DNA of 64,000 nucleotides from Pseudoalteromonas luteoviolacea. GTDB lineage: Bacteria; Pseudomonadota; Gammaproteobacteria; Enterobacterales; Alteromonadaceae. The stretch covers positions 1 through 64,000 of the forward strand of contig NZ_JAKFZS010000016.1 of the NCBI RefSeq assembly GCF_021654285.1, written 5' to 3'. Both the position numbers and the translations under genes were made by a program. Of this stretch, positions 7,484-16,692 are shown one piece after another. Each line of letters starts with the position of its first letter. Within the stretch, counting starts at the first letter, position 1. The notes under the pieces are model-generated. The model was not told the origin of the DNA and searched no databases. It saw nothing but the letters and a program-made list of their open reading frames with translations.

Positions 7484-9613
7484 ATGCACCAGGAAGATAA
7501 CTCACCGGTACAAAAATTACAGTTTTGGTCAAGGAATTCGCTGCCGGTTATTTTGCAATCTGAAGCAGCAGAATGTGGTTTAGCAAGCCTCGCAATGGTC
7601 GCGGCTTATCATGGCTATCACAGTGACCTCACGACACTGCGACAAAAGTTTAGTATTTCTATTGAAGGCGCTACCCTGCTCGACATCATGCATTTTGCAG
7701 AGCAGTTGGAGCTGAGTTCGAGGCCGCTTCGAATAGAGCTTGAGGATCTCGACGCGCTGCAAACACCGTGTATTCTGCATTGGGATATGAACCACTTTGT
7801 GGTACTCAAAAAAGCCAATGAAAAACGCATTGTCATCCATGACCCCGCTTATGGTGAAAAAACCTATACCATTGAGGAAGCGTCTAAACACTTCACGGGT
7901 GTCGCTCTTGAATTAACACCTACAAAAAGCTTTGAAAAGAAAGAGAAAAAGCCGACTTTACGCTTTGCGGACTTTTGGAGTCGTATAACGGGTCTGAAGC
8001 GCTCATTGCTCCTGATATTTTTACTCTCAATCCTATTGCAGGTTTTCACGCTTGCGGCACCTTATTATATTCAGTTAGTGATAGATGATGTTGTGCTCAC
8101 CGGAGATACCAACCTTTTGACCGTGTTGGCGACCGGCTTTTTCCTCGTACTTGTCTTTGAAATCGCCACCAACGCACTGCGAGGGTTTACGTTGCTGCAC
8201 TTTGGTAACCAAATGAATATTCAGTTGGGAGCTAACTTATTTCATCATTTAGTGCGTTTACCTATCTCTTATTTTGAAAAGCGACATATGGGGGATGTGG
8301 TATCTCGATTTGGCTCACTGCAACAGGTGAAACAGATCTTAACAACAGGGGTAATCGAAGCAATCATAGATGGTTTAATGGCCATTATTACCCTTGCGAT
8401 GATTTTCTTTTACAGTCCAACTTTGTCTGTGGTTGTGCTCGCTGCTGTCATTGCTTACGCATTAGTTCGTATTGCCATGTACAAGCCATTTAGGAACATT
8501 AGTGAGCAAGAGATCATGGCCCGTGCAGAAGAAAACTCTAACTTTATGGAGACCGTACGCGGTATACAAACGATTAAGTTATTTGGTTCTGAGGTTAAGC
8601 GTGAGGGGCAATGGCAAAACCGTTATGCCAATGCAATTAACCAAAGTATTCGTTTGGGTAATTTTCAAATTGGCTACGATGCGATTAACCGCGCTTTGTT
8701 TGGAATAGAGAACATTCTTGTCGTTTACCTTGCTGCGCACTTGGTGCTTGAGGGCGGATTTAGTACCGGAATGCTATTTGCTTTCATGTCGTACAAGCGC
8801 CAGTTTATGGATAAGACGGCCAACCTGATTGAAAAGCTCATTGAGTTTAAAATGGTCGGTCTGCATTTTGACCGTATTGCCGATATCGCGTTAACAGATA
8901 AGGAAACACTTCAACCTGAGCAACTTAAGAAACATGATGTTAAAGGTAAAATTGAGCTGAAAAATATCTGTTTCTCCTATTCAGATGCGACACCAAATGT
9001 ACTGCATAATTTGAATTTAAACATTGAACCTGGTGAGTCAGTGGCGATTACTGGTCCATCAGGGTGCGGTAAGTCAACCTTACTTAAAATTATGCTTGGC
9101 CTCAATGACGCGAAAAGTGGTGATGTACTGATTGATGATGTGCCTATCGATCAAATTGGTGCGCGCCAGTATCGTCAGCAAATTGCAGCAGTGATGCAAG
9201 ACGATGAGCTATTATCGGGCTCTGTTGCAGATAATATTGCGTTTTTTGATACCCCAATTGATATGGAGCGCGTCGTCTATTGTGCACAGCTTGCCTCGAT
9301 CCATGATGATATCAGTCAAATGCCAATGGGCTATGAAAGCCTGATAGGTGACATGGGGTCTTCACTTTCTGGTGGTCAAAAACAACGTATTATTTTAGCG
9401 CGTGCGCTGTACAAACAGCCGAAGATTCTATTTATGGATGAAGCAACGAGTCATTTGGATACAACGTTGGAGTCTGATATCAACGAAGCAGTCAGCCGTT
9501 TGGATATGACCCGAGTGATCATTGCCCACAGAAAGGAAACCATCGCTTCAGCAGACAGAGAAATTAGGCTGCAAAAAGTACTTGCTGAGGAACTGGAGCC
9601 TCAAAACGATTAA
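7484..9613 (+). CDS. C39-peptidase-containing ABC exporter (CvaB/LagD-like)
   Basis: 709 aa. The N-terminal C39 cysteine-peptidase domain carries Gln25 and Cys31 (LQSEAAECGLAS), His104 (WDMNHFVVL) and Asp120 (IHDPAYG), so it looks active against Gly-Gly leaders. Six membrane segments span about 165-450. The ATPase has Walker A GPSGCGKST (about 525), signature LSGGQKQR, and Walker B ILFMDEAT. It cuts the leader and pumps the peptide out with the adaptor upstream. Substrates are probably the double-glycine peptides at 633-3893. An imperfect fit is its distance from them, with glmU between. Confidence 0.95.
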   Translation: MHQEDNSPVQKLQFWSRNSLPVILQSEAAECGLASLAMVAAYHGYHSDLTTLRQKFSISIEGATLLDIMHFAEQLELSSRPLRIELEDLDALQTPCILHWDMNHFVVLKKANEKRIVIHDPAYGEKTYTIEEASKHFTGVALELTPTKSFEKKEKKPTLRFADFWSRITGLKRSLLLIFLLSILLQVFTLAAPYYIQLVIDDVVLTGDTNLLTVLATGFFLVLVFEIATNALRGFTLLHFGNQMNIQLGANLFHHLVRLPISYFEKRHMGDVVSRFGSLQQVKQILTTGVIEAIIDGLMAIITLAMIFFYSPTLSVVVLAAVIAYALVRIAMYKPFRNISEQEIMARAEENSNFMETVRGIQTIKLFGSEVKREGQWQNRYANAINQSIRLGNFQIGYDAINRALFGIENILVVYLAAHLVLEGGFSTGMLFAFMSYKRQFMDKTANLIEKLIEFKMVGLHFDRIADIALTDKETLQPEQLKKHDVKGKIELKNICFSYSDATPNVLHNLNLNIEPGESVAITGPSGCGKSTLLKIMLGLNDAKSGDVLIDDVPIDQIGARQYRQQIAAVMQDDELLSGSVADNIAFFDTPIDMERVVYCAQLASIHDDISQMPMGYESLIGDMGSSLSGGQKQRIILARALYKQPKILFMDEATSHLDTTLESDINEAVSRLDMTRVIIAHRKETIASADREIRLQKVLAEELEPQND

Positions 9614-9623
9614 TTCTCTAAAG

Positions 9624-9664
9624 GCAAATCATCTTCATATCAGGTGTTTAGGTGTAGATGATTT
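9624..9664. other. Hairpin between the exporter and lanC-like genes
   Basis: CAAATCATCT and AGATGATTTG form a perfect 10-bp stem around a 21-base loop in the 195-bp gap (9614-9808). It lacks a T tract, so it is more likely an RNA-stability or processing element than a terminator. I found no precursor peptide in this gap. Confidence 0.4.
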
Positions 9665-9808
9665 GCGCTTATTTGAAAAATGCAGTTACAAACAATATCA
9701 GCATTCAATTGTAGGTAACAGGGACAACCCTCTTGAGCTACAAGATGAATTGCGTTAGCTTTTATTGATAAAAGAAAAAAAATAAAGCTTTATTTATTAA
9801 GGAAGACA

Positions 9809-11032
9809 ATGTCAGAGCAACTATCAATCACAGATAATCAACGTCAAGAAATGGGTGAAATTATCACCGTTCTTGCTCAAGAAGTCAGTCGTAATATTCA
9901 AACCGATGCGGAGTTAAAAAACGGTCTACTGAGTGGCCTTGCAGGACAGCTTTTGTTTTTATTTAAAGCGTATCAACTGGATCCAAGTTCGGTTGATGAG
10001 GCGCTTTTTTCAGAAAAGTTGGAGTTTTTGCAAGAGCAGTTGGGGGAGCAAAGCTTTGAGCTTAGCAATGGTTTGGCTGGCCAAGCTTGGGTTTTGGAGT
10101 ACTTAAATCAAGCGGATCAAGAAGACTATGATCCAGAGTTACTGGAAGATGTTGATGATCTTTTCATACAGGCGCTTGATTACAACCCTTGGCCGGGAGA
10201 AATCGAAATGGTGCTAGGCTTGTCGGGCTATGCGCCTTATGCATCCAGACGCAACAAGTTTTCAGACCAATCAAAATTGTTCGAGATTATTGTTAGGGGA
10301 CTAGAAAGTACCGCTACGCACTTTGATAATGGTCACATCGCTTGGTCACAGCCAAGTAATTCAGTGTATCGTTTTGATACTGACGACAGAGAAAAACCTG
10401 AATTTAACCTTGGGCTTGCACATGGTGTACCGGGCATGATCGCGGCGTTAATACCGGCGATGGAAGTACCCGCTTTAAAAGAGCGTGCTGCAAAGTTGGT
10501 GTCTGGTGCTTGTGATTGGTTGCTTGAGAACCAAACAGGACATGAGCATACCCATCACTCTTGTTACGGCTCATGTGCTGGAGAAAGTGACCCGACTTCT
10601 CGTCTTGGGTGGTGTTATGGTGATATCACCATCGCGTTGATTTTAGCTCGAGCGGGTCAGGCACTAGATCGCCCAAGCTATGTCGATAAAGCCCGTCATA
10701 TCGCACTGCATGCCGCGAAGCGAGATGATAAGAGCGGTTATATCAATGATGCCGGTTTATGTCATGGTTTTGTTGGTTTGGCTGTGATCTTCCAAATTGT
10801 TAATAAATTCATACCGGATCCCAAGTTAGTTGAAGCGGCTCAATTTTGGCTTGACTATAGTTTGAACGCTTATAAAGAGCATGGAATAAAGGGAATGTAT
10901 TCATACAATGGCCTGACTAAAGAGCATGAAGCTGATTTTGGTTTTTTAATGGGGTATGCCGGTGTCGGCTGTGGTTTGATAGGCTTATTAGATGATGATG
11001 TGAGCTGGACTGACTGTTTGTTGATGGTATAG
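9809..11032 (+). CDS. LanC-type lanthionine synthetase (cyclase)
   Basis: 407 aa starting at ATG 9809 with AAGGAAG upstream. LanC proteins bind zinc and add Cys thiols to dehydrated Ser/Thr. The zinc ligands are visible as Cys269 in LGWCYGD and Cys318-His319 in GLCHGFVGL, and LGLAHGVPGM (about 201-210) is another family landmark. An extra His/Cys-rich stretch (HEHTHHSCYGSC, about 245-256) precedes the first ligand. The gene precedes the LanB-type gene by 10 bp, the reverse of the common lanB-lanC order. The substrate is probably the Cys-containing peptides at 3395 and 1064; this is inferred. Confidence 0.93.
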   Translation: MSEQLSITDNQRQEMGEIITVLAQEVSRNIQTDAELKNGLLSGLAGQLLFLFKAYQLDPSSVDEALFSEKLEFLQEQLGEQSFELSNGLAGQAWVLEYLNQADQEDYDPELLEDVDDLFIQALDYNPWPGEIEMVLGLSGYAPYASRRNKFSDQSKLFEIIVRGLESTATHFDNGHIAWSQPSNSVYRFDTDDREKPEFNLGLAHGVPGMIAALIPAMEVPALKERAAKLVSGACDWLLENQTGHEHTHHSCYGSCAGESDPTSRLGWCYGDITIALILARAGQALDRPSYVDKARHIALHAAKRDDKSGYINDAGLCHGFVGLAVIFQIVNKFIPDPKLVEAAQFWLDYSLNAYKEHGIKGMYSYNGLTKEHEADFGFLMGYAGVGCGLIGLLDDDVSWTDCLLMV

Positions 11033-11042
11033 GAGTACAAGA

Positions 11043-14000
11043 ATGTCTAGCAAGCAACTAAAAAATGATAACTTTTTTGTAATTAGAACGCCGCGCTTAG
11101 CACTTGAAGAGCTGGTGGCATTTGGTGATGACAATCAAGATACCAATACTTTATTGAGCGCTTGGTTAGCCACGCCAGGTGTTGAAGAAGCGATTTATTT
11201 AGCGAGCCCGTCACTACTAGAGCGCATCGATCAGTGGCGTACTAAACCGGACTCTAAGCAAGGCAAAAAAGTCGCACATGCGTTGATTAAATACATGGTG
11301 CGAATGTGTTCTCGACCAACGCCGTTTGGGTTATTTTCGGGCATCCATCAAGGTCAAATCGATAGCCAAACGACGCTAACACCTGCGCAGCATGTGAAAG
11401 ATACTCGTAAAACACGTCTTGATATGTTTTATTTATCAGCGCTCAAAGAGCACTTTATCAAACATGCTTCACGCTCAGAGCACCTTACTTATAAACCCAA
11501 CTCATCTCATTATTTTATCGCTGAGCAATGTCGTTACATTGAAACTTACCTGTCTGATGACACCATGCAATATCGTTTAAGTGCGGTTGAAAGTGATGAG
11601 TACTTCAAGTTCGCCTTAGAGCTTGCAAAGCCTGGCTTGAGTTTTAATGAATTAGTTGCGCGTTTTTTAGCGCATTACGACGAGGCTGAACAAGAAGAGG
11701 TTGAAAACTACATTCAAGATTTGATTGATGAGGGCGTGTTGCTGGCAGATATTCCACTGCCATTGACTGGAGACTCTCCTGATCTGGCTTTGCTTAAATC
11801 GATCGAAGGCATTCAAGAGCTCGATGCTGCAGACAAATTAGCAACGGCGTTGAGCCAAATTGAGCAGTTAGATACTAACCGCAGTGGTGAGATCACCCCT
11901 TATAAGCAGCTACTGTCTCACTTAGAAAGCTTGCCAGTTAAGGCCCAAGAAAACAAATTATTCCAAAGTGACATATACCGTGCATTTGAACAGTGCCAAA
12001 TTTCCGAAATGGAAATTAAGCGTGTGCAAAAGCAACTTGAAGTGATTGCAGGACTCACGATAACCAGTTCGAAATCTGCTTTGAGCCAATTTATGACGCA
12101 GTTTAATAGCCGTTTTGAAGGGCAGTTTGTCCCTTTAGATGTCATTTTGGATGATGAGTCAGGCATTGGTATTTCGACAGAGACAGGTTACGAGGCGCCG
12201 CTGGTGGCGGGATTAAACCTTGCGCGCAGTGGGTCAAATCAAAATACGGCGCCTGAGATCAGCATGATTGATAGCATTGTTGAGCGTGCCCTAAGCTTGC
12301 CTGAAAATCGCGGTAAAGATTGTATTGTGCTAAAGAGCAAAGAGCTCAAAGGCAAGATCAACAACAAAGATGCTGTGAAGAGCTTCCCGTATTCATTTGC
12401 GACCATGATGAGCTTATATCAGGATGATAGAGGCAATCCAATATACAAATTCAATGGCTGTTATGGCCCTTCTGCAGCTAATTTACTTGGCCGTTTCTGT
12501 CACCTTGACGCACAGTTAAAAACATCGGTGACTGAGCATTTAGCACAAGAGCAAGCACACAACGAAGACGTTATTTTTGCTGAAGTGGTACACATGCCTG
12601 AAGGTCGCCCAGGTAACGTGATTGCACGTCCACACTTGCGTCAGTATGAAATTGTGTTTATGGCTGACAGCGCATTGAGTGATGAATACCAGATCCCGCT
12701 CAGTGACTTACACGTTTGGGTTGAAGGCCAAAAGGTGAAGCTATGGAGCAAGCGTTTAAACAAGCAAGTCGTGCCGCGCTTATCCAGTGCGCACAATTAC
12801 TCCGCACGCAGTTTAAGTGCATATAAATTCTTATGCATGCTACAGCACCAAGAAGGTCGTGCGCCTCATTTCAGTATGCCATCGAGCACTGAGCGCGCTG
12901 CATTTGTGCCACGTGTCATGCTAGATAATTTGATTTTGAGCGAAAAGGTGTGGCGTATAGAGCGCAGCGAGCTAGAAGCGGTGAGTAAAAAAGGTCAATT
13001 TAATCGTGAACAGCTAGATAGCTTGATGCAAAAGTATCAACTCGATGCACAGGTAAGTTTTGCGATGTCAGACAATGTATTACAGCTTGATATACGCAAT
13101 CCTGATATGTTCGCGATTTTATTGGGTGAGACCAAAGGCCAAACTACGGTTGAGCTCAAAGAAGTGTTAACGAGCAGCTATCGCTCCCGTGTTGTCGATA
13201 GTGAAGGTCGCCATTACAACAACGAAGTCATTGTGCCACTTTTCAATGAACATGCAGCGGTACATGCCCATTACTCTGACGACCCCTATGCCAATATCAC
13301 GGCCACGCCGATTAAACGTCGCTTTAGCGCGGGTTCAGAGTGGTTAAGCTTGAAGATATACTCAGGTAACTCATTGGTTGAGCAATTACTGACAGAAGAA
13401 CTTTTACCTCTGATTGAAGAAAATAGCGAATTGTACGACAAGTGGTTCTTTATTCGTTATGGCGATCCTGATTGGCATATTCGTTTACGTTTCCATGGTG
13501 ATCCGAGCTTGTTATGCGGTCAATTACTACCGCGTTTAAATGCACTATTGGACCCTAAAATTGAATCTGGAGAGCTTCACAAAGTTGAGCTAATGACTTA
13601 CGAGCGCGAAGTTGAGCGCTATGGTGGGCCTGAGTCAATGAGTTTGGTGGAATCTTTATTTATGCTCGATAGCCGTTTAATTGCACAAACTTGTGGCTTA
13701 ATTGATGAGTATGGTGAAGATGTGCGCTGGCGTGTGGCTTTGGCGTGTACACATAGATTGTTTAACCTCTTTGAGTACTCAGATGAAGCCCGATTTGCCT
13801 TAGTGAGCCAGCTGCGCGAAGGGTTTGGTCGAGAGTTTAATGAAACCAGTCTGTTACGTAAGCAGCTGGGTAATCGCTATCGTGATTATCAGCAGAAGCT
13901 CGATGATGACTTTGTTAAATTAGTGCCGGAAAACGCGGCCGATTGCGATGAAGTACAGTCAGCAATATTGGCGATTTTAGAGCAGTGGCAAGCCAGTGCT

Positions 14001-14189
14001 GCGCCTGTGATAGAGGTGCTAAATCGTTTGATCGCTGAAGAGCAATTAAATTGTACAAAAGACTCGTTGCTGAACTCTGTTTTGCATATGCATAATAACC
14101 GTATGTTTAAAGCTTATGGCCGTGAGCAAGAGTTAGTCATACACGATTTGATGCGTCGTAAGTACTTCTCAGCAGATAAAAAATCGTAA
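11043..14189 (+). CDS. LanB-type lanthipeptide dehydratase (full length)
   Basis: 1048 aa from ATG 11043 with AGGAG upstream. Class I dehydratases use glutamyl-tRNA to glutamylate Ser/Thr and then eliminate glutamate. Both parts are fused here: the N-terminal glutamylation domain has FFVIRTPRLALEEL (about 11-24), SRPTPFGLFSGI (about 93-104) and a TRKTRLDMFYL stretch; the C-terminal elimination domain (SpaB_C-like, from about 750) has KWFFIRYGDPDWHIRLRF. It therefore differs from split LanB systems such as pinensin. It forms an operon with the cyclase and ends at the terminator at 14204. No dedicated leader protease or immunity gene is adjacent. Confidence 0.95.
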   Translation: MSSKQLKNDNFFVIRTPRLALEELVAFGDDNQDTNTLLSAWLATPGVEEAIYLASPSLLERIDQWRTKPDSKQGKKVAHALIKYMVRMCSRPTPFGLFSGIHQGQIDSQTTLTPAQHVKDTRKTRLDMFYLSALKEHFIKHASRSEHLTYKPNSSHYFIAEQCRYIETYLSDDTMQYRLSAVESDEYFKFALELAKPGLSFNELVARFLAHYDEAEQEEVENYIQDLIDEGVLLADIPLPLTGDSPDLALLKSIEGIQELDAADKLATALSQIEQLDTNRSGEITPYKQLLSHLESLPVKAQENKLFQSDIYRAFEQCQISEMEIKRVQKQLEVIAGLTITSSKSALSQFMTQFNSRFEGQFVPLDVILDDESGIGISTETGYEAPLVAGLNLARSGSNQNTAPEISMIDSIVERALSLPENRGKDCIVLKSKELKGKINNKDAVKSFPYSFATMMSLYQDDRGNPIYKFNGCYGPSAANLLGRFCHLDAQLKTSVTEHLAQEQAHNEDVIFAEVVHMPEGRPGNVIARPHLRQYEIVFMADSALSDEYQIPLSDLHVWVEGQKVKLWSKRLNKQVVPRLSSAHNYSARSLSAYKFLCMLQHQEGRAPHFSMPSSTERAAFVPRVMLDNLILSEKVWRIERSELEAVSKKGQFNREQLDSLMQKYQLDAQVSFAMSDNVLQLDIRNPDMFAILLGETKGQTTVELKEVLTSSYRSRVVDSEGRHYNNEVIVPLFNEHAAVHAHYSDDPYANITATPIKRRFSAGSEWLSLKIYSGNSLVEQLLTEELLPLIEENSELYDKWFFIRYGDPDWHIRLRFHGDPSLLCGQLLPRLNALLDPKIESGELHKVELMTYEREVERYGGPESMSLVESLFMLDSRLIAQTCGLIDEYGEDVRWRVALACTHRLFNLFEYSDEARFALVSQLREGFGREFNETSLLRKQLGNRYRDYQQKLDDDFVKLVPENAADCDEVQSAILAILEQWQASAAPVIEVLNRLIAEEQLNCTKDSLLNSVLHMHNNRMFKAYGREQELVIHDLMRRKYFSADKKS

Positions 14190-14203
14190 AATCATTGATG
14201 ATT

Positions 14204-14232
14204 AAAAAAGCGCTCAACTGAGCGCTTTTTTT
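14204..14232 (+). terminator. Rho-independent terminator of the lanthipeptide operon
   Basis: AGCGCTCA / TGAGCGCT with preceding A's and a seven-T tract, 15 bp after the dehydratase stop. It closes the 6209-14189 block. Confidence 0.9.
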
Positions 14233-14299
14233 GTGCTTTGCTGCAGGGCGCACTAGAGTTTAATGCAAGCAAACTCATTTCAGTTTAGTAAGGAGTGAT

Positions 14300-14821
14300 A
14301 TGATGCGAGCGCTAAAATGCCTTGTGTGTGCAATCTGTTTCTACAATCCGCTTGCTTGGACGGCTGAGCTCGTCAAAGAGTTGAGCGTGTTCTCCCCCTA
14401 CTTGGGGACTTGGCAAGCCCGTTTTAGCATGGCGGCAGATACGCCTGCAGTGGAAGATATCAGCCATTGGGAGCGGGCGCTGAATGGTACGGCTATTCGG
14501 ACCTTACATTCTATCAATCAGGGGGAGTATGGTGGCGAGTCGTTGATTTTTTGGGATAGGCAAAAGCAGTCCTTGGTATTTTATTATTTTACGACAGCAG
14601 GCTTTTATACCTCAGGGCGAATTGAGGTGATCAGTGATTATGAATTTGCTGCTTATGAGCAAGTTGTGGGCGACCAAAACGGCATTACCCAAGTGAAGTC
14701 AACAAGCCGCTTTAAAGATGGCCAGTTCAGTGTTGCGACTCAGTACTTTAAGCAAGGTAAGTGGACAGTGCCGCAAACACGTATTTATACGCCGAGCAAA
14801 AAGGCAGTGGTATTTAAATAA
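14300..14821 (+). CDS. Secreted protein of unknown function, lipocalin-like fold suspected
   Basis: 173 aa with a signal peptide (LKCLVCAICFYNPLAWTAEL region, cleavage near residue 21). The mature part begins YLGTWQARF, as in proteins of the calycin/DUF1579 type that start with a G-x-W strand, and continues with alternating beta-like segments (LIFWDRQKQSLVFYYF). I do not recognise the family for certain. The stop shares one base with the start of the next gene (TAATG), implying translational coupling with the RNA phosphodiesterase. Confidence 0.75.
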   Translation: MMRALKCLVCAICFYNPLAWTAELVKELSVFSPYLGTWQARFSMAADTPAVEDISHWERALNGTAIRTLHSINQGEYGGESLIFWDRQKQSLVFYYFTTAGFYTSGRIEVISDYEFAAYEQVVGDQNGITQVKSTSRFKDGQFSVATQYFKQGKWTVPQTRIYTPSKKAVVFK

Positions 14822-15345
14822 TGATAGAGAAGCGACTGTTTTTTGGTATTGGCTTAGCACTTGAGCACACGGCACATATTCAACACTGGCTAGATACCTC
14901 TGTTATTGCCACTAAAGCATCGACACTGCCGCGTAATTGGCATCTGACCTTGGCATTTTTGGCTCAGACAGATGCGAGCGCTGAAGAAAAGGTGATCGAA
15001 TTTGCCCACAGTTTGGTGCAGCCACCTTTTCAATTGCGTTTTGATAGCACGGGATATTGGTCGCACAACGGACTATTTTATTTGCGGCCCGATCACATTA
15101 ATGAGGCGTTGTGCGGTATTGCAGAGCCTTTGCGCAGCTGTGGGGAAGCACTGGGCTTGTATCGTAACTCCTATCCATTTGCTCCTCATATCACTTTGTT
15201 TCGCGGGCTTAAAGCTGAGCCGTCAGTATGTGCACCCTTAGTGCCATTTACCTTAGACGTTACTGAGTTTCATCTTTATCACTCACACAGGCTTGAAGAT
15301 GGTTTGCACTATACGCCAATCCACTCTTTTGCGCTTAGCGCTTAA
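14821..15345 (+). CDS. thpR: RNA 2',3'-cyclic phosphodiesterase (2H family, LigT/ThpR)
   Basis: 174 aa, the normal length for ThpR. The two catalytic His-x-Thr motifs are WHLTLAFL (about 40-47) and APHITLFRG (about 122-130). The enzyme opens 2',3'-cyclic phosphate ends of RNA and can ligate tRNA halves in vitro. Its stop overlaps the tail of the convergent lysozyme-like gene by 11 bp. Confidence 0.92.
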   Translation: MIEKRLFFGIGLALEHTAHIQHWLDTSVIATKASTLPRNWHLTLAFLAQTDASAEEKVIEFAHSLVQPPFQLRFDSTGYWSHNGLFYLRPDHINEALCGIAEPLRSCGEALGLYRNSYPFAPHITLFRGLKAEPSVCAPLVPFTLDVTEFHLYHSHRLEDGLHYTPIHSFALSA

Positions 15346-15985
15346 AACGTGCAAGGGCTTTGGTCAAAAGAAAGTGGCCAAGTCGCTTGAGCAAACCCAC
15401 AGAGCCGCTTTGTGTGAATAAACGTGCGGTGGCTTGATTGCGCGCAGCGCTGACATGCTTGCGTTGGCACTCTGTGGCGGCAAGCTGCCAGTTTTCATGG
15501 CGAATGGCTTGCAATAGATTTGGCCAAGTTCTACTTAAGTTTGGGGTACCTAAGTTATAGGCCATATCGAGTAAAGCTAATTGCACATTCGACGGCATAC
15601 GGCGAAATGGCACATAGCCGTTTTTCGCGCTAAATAGGGTGCTCAGTTCAGTTTCGAATTCGGCGATCTTTTTTTCCAGTAACTTAACGCATGCTTGTTG
15701 CGGTAAATACAGTTTGCAGTGGGGTTCATACCAGCTTGCTAAGCGTCCTGATGGTAATTTGGCTATGCGTTCAAACTCTTGAATTTTCGCTGCGCGACTT
15801 GCCGCTTTTTGTGTCGACTTTTCACGCAGAGGGAGCTTACTGAGCGCTTTGGCACTGGTAATGTGAAAACCCGCTCCCAAGGTGACATTGCCGCGGGTGT
15901 CGACATATAAATGGGCAATGACCCCTTCGTATAAGCAAATATGTTTAGCCGCTTTTTGGCGGTTTACTGAGTTAAGTTGGAACAA
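15335..15985 (-). CDS. GH24 lysozyme-like muramidase
   Basis: 216 aa. The N-terminal part has YEGVIAHLYVDTRGNVTLGAGF (split: YEGVIAHLY, then TRGNVTLGAGF), the catalytic Glu and Thr region of T4-type lysozymes. LALLDMAYNLG (about 137-147) matches the second landmark of the family. No signal peptide is visible, so export would need a holin-like or other route. It could be a domesticated phage endolysin. No phage genes surround it. It overlaps the upstream gene by 22 bp, which implies co-translation. Confidence 0.8.
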   Translation of the reverse strand: MFQLNSVNRQKAAKHICLYEGVIAHLYVDTRGNVTLGAGFHITSAKALSKLPLREKSTQKAASRAAKIQEFERIAKLPSGRLASWYEPHCKLYLPQQACVKLLEKKIAEFETELSTLFSAKNGYVPFRRMPSNVQLALLDMAYNLGTPNLSRTWPNLLQAIRHENWQLAATECQRKHVSAARNQATARLFTQSGSVGLLKRLGHFLLTKALARFKR

Positions 15986-16671
15986 TTCGCAACCTTTTTT
16001 ACTTCCGACGCTTTATTAACTGTGTAGCATTGCTTGAGCAAAGAGCAATAGCAAGTATTTACTTCAATATCATGCGCTATCTCACCAATTTTTTCCCACA
16101 AATTATTATTAAACTTGCTGCGCACCATAGAAAATAAGACTAAATCATTGCCATCCGCTAATAGAGAGTTGTTTGGATTACTCGTGACATACCAGCCAAA
16201 CTGCTTGAGGTAGTTAATATCTCCATTATCGGATTGAACTTCTTTTAGTGCATCTCGATAGGCATTGAGGCTGCAGCAATCGTTTAGGAGTTCAACGAGG
16301 GTGTTGTATTGCTCGCCTTGATATGCAAAGTGCATGGATTTGATAAGTGCAGGGCCTGTACCTGAGTTTTTCACTTTGACAGTCATATGGGCGCGCTCAG
16401 CCTCGATGTCATAGTCGCTATAACTGACTTGTAACCAAGGCCAAGTTTCAGCGTAAAGTTGTCGCTCTGCGGCGGTCACTTGCTCTTGGGCTGCTTTGGC
16501 TTGCATGTAAGTGGCATAAAAGGAGGCTGCGGAAATTAAAATCGCACACAGGGCTAAAATGCTGTTCATTTTAGAGCGTGATAATTTTAGCTTGAGTCTC
16601 GGTGCTCTAGGTCGCAGCGCTTCTGTTGGCTGATGTTGTTCTTCTATCTTTTGGTCGTGTTCAGATGACAT
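15964..16671 (-). CDS. Membrane-anchored protein of unknown function
   Basis: 235 aa. A charged cytoplasmic N-terminus with prolines (EEQHQPTEALRPRAPRLK) is followed by one membrane segment (about 38-56: SILALCAILISAASFYA), a short coiled stretch and a periplasmic domain containing several Cys (DCC, CYCSLLKQC). I do not recognise a named family. It sits between the MltD-like gene and the lysozyme-like gene in the same direction (21 bp and overlapping), so a cell-wall role is possible but only by context. Confidence 0.7.
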   Translation of the reverse strand: MSSEHDQKIEEQHQPTEALRPRAPRLKLKLSRSKMNSILALCAILISAASFYATYMQAKAAQEQVTAAERQLYAETWPWLQVSYSDYDIEAERAHMTVKVKNSGTGPALIKSMHFAYQGEQYNTLVELLNDCCSLNAYRDALKEVQSDNGDINYLKQFGWYVTSNPNNSLLADGNDLVLFSMVRSKFNNNLWEKIGEIAHDIEVNTCYCSLLKQCYTVNKASEVKKVANCSNLTQ

Positions 16672-16692
16672 GGTAAATTCCTTTTTATGTAC

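Noticed and set aside
9614..9808. A lanthipeptide precursor in the gap before the LanC-type gene
   Set aside because: The one long frame crossing the gap has no start codon or ribosome-binding site of its own; it is an out-of-frame extension from the exporter gene.
15335..15985. Prophage remnant at the lysozyme-like gene
   Set aside because: No other phage gene, integrase or attachment site is near, and the neighbours are ordinary cell-wall or unknown genes.
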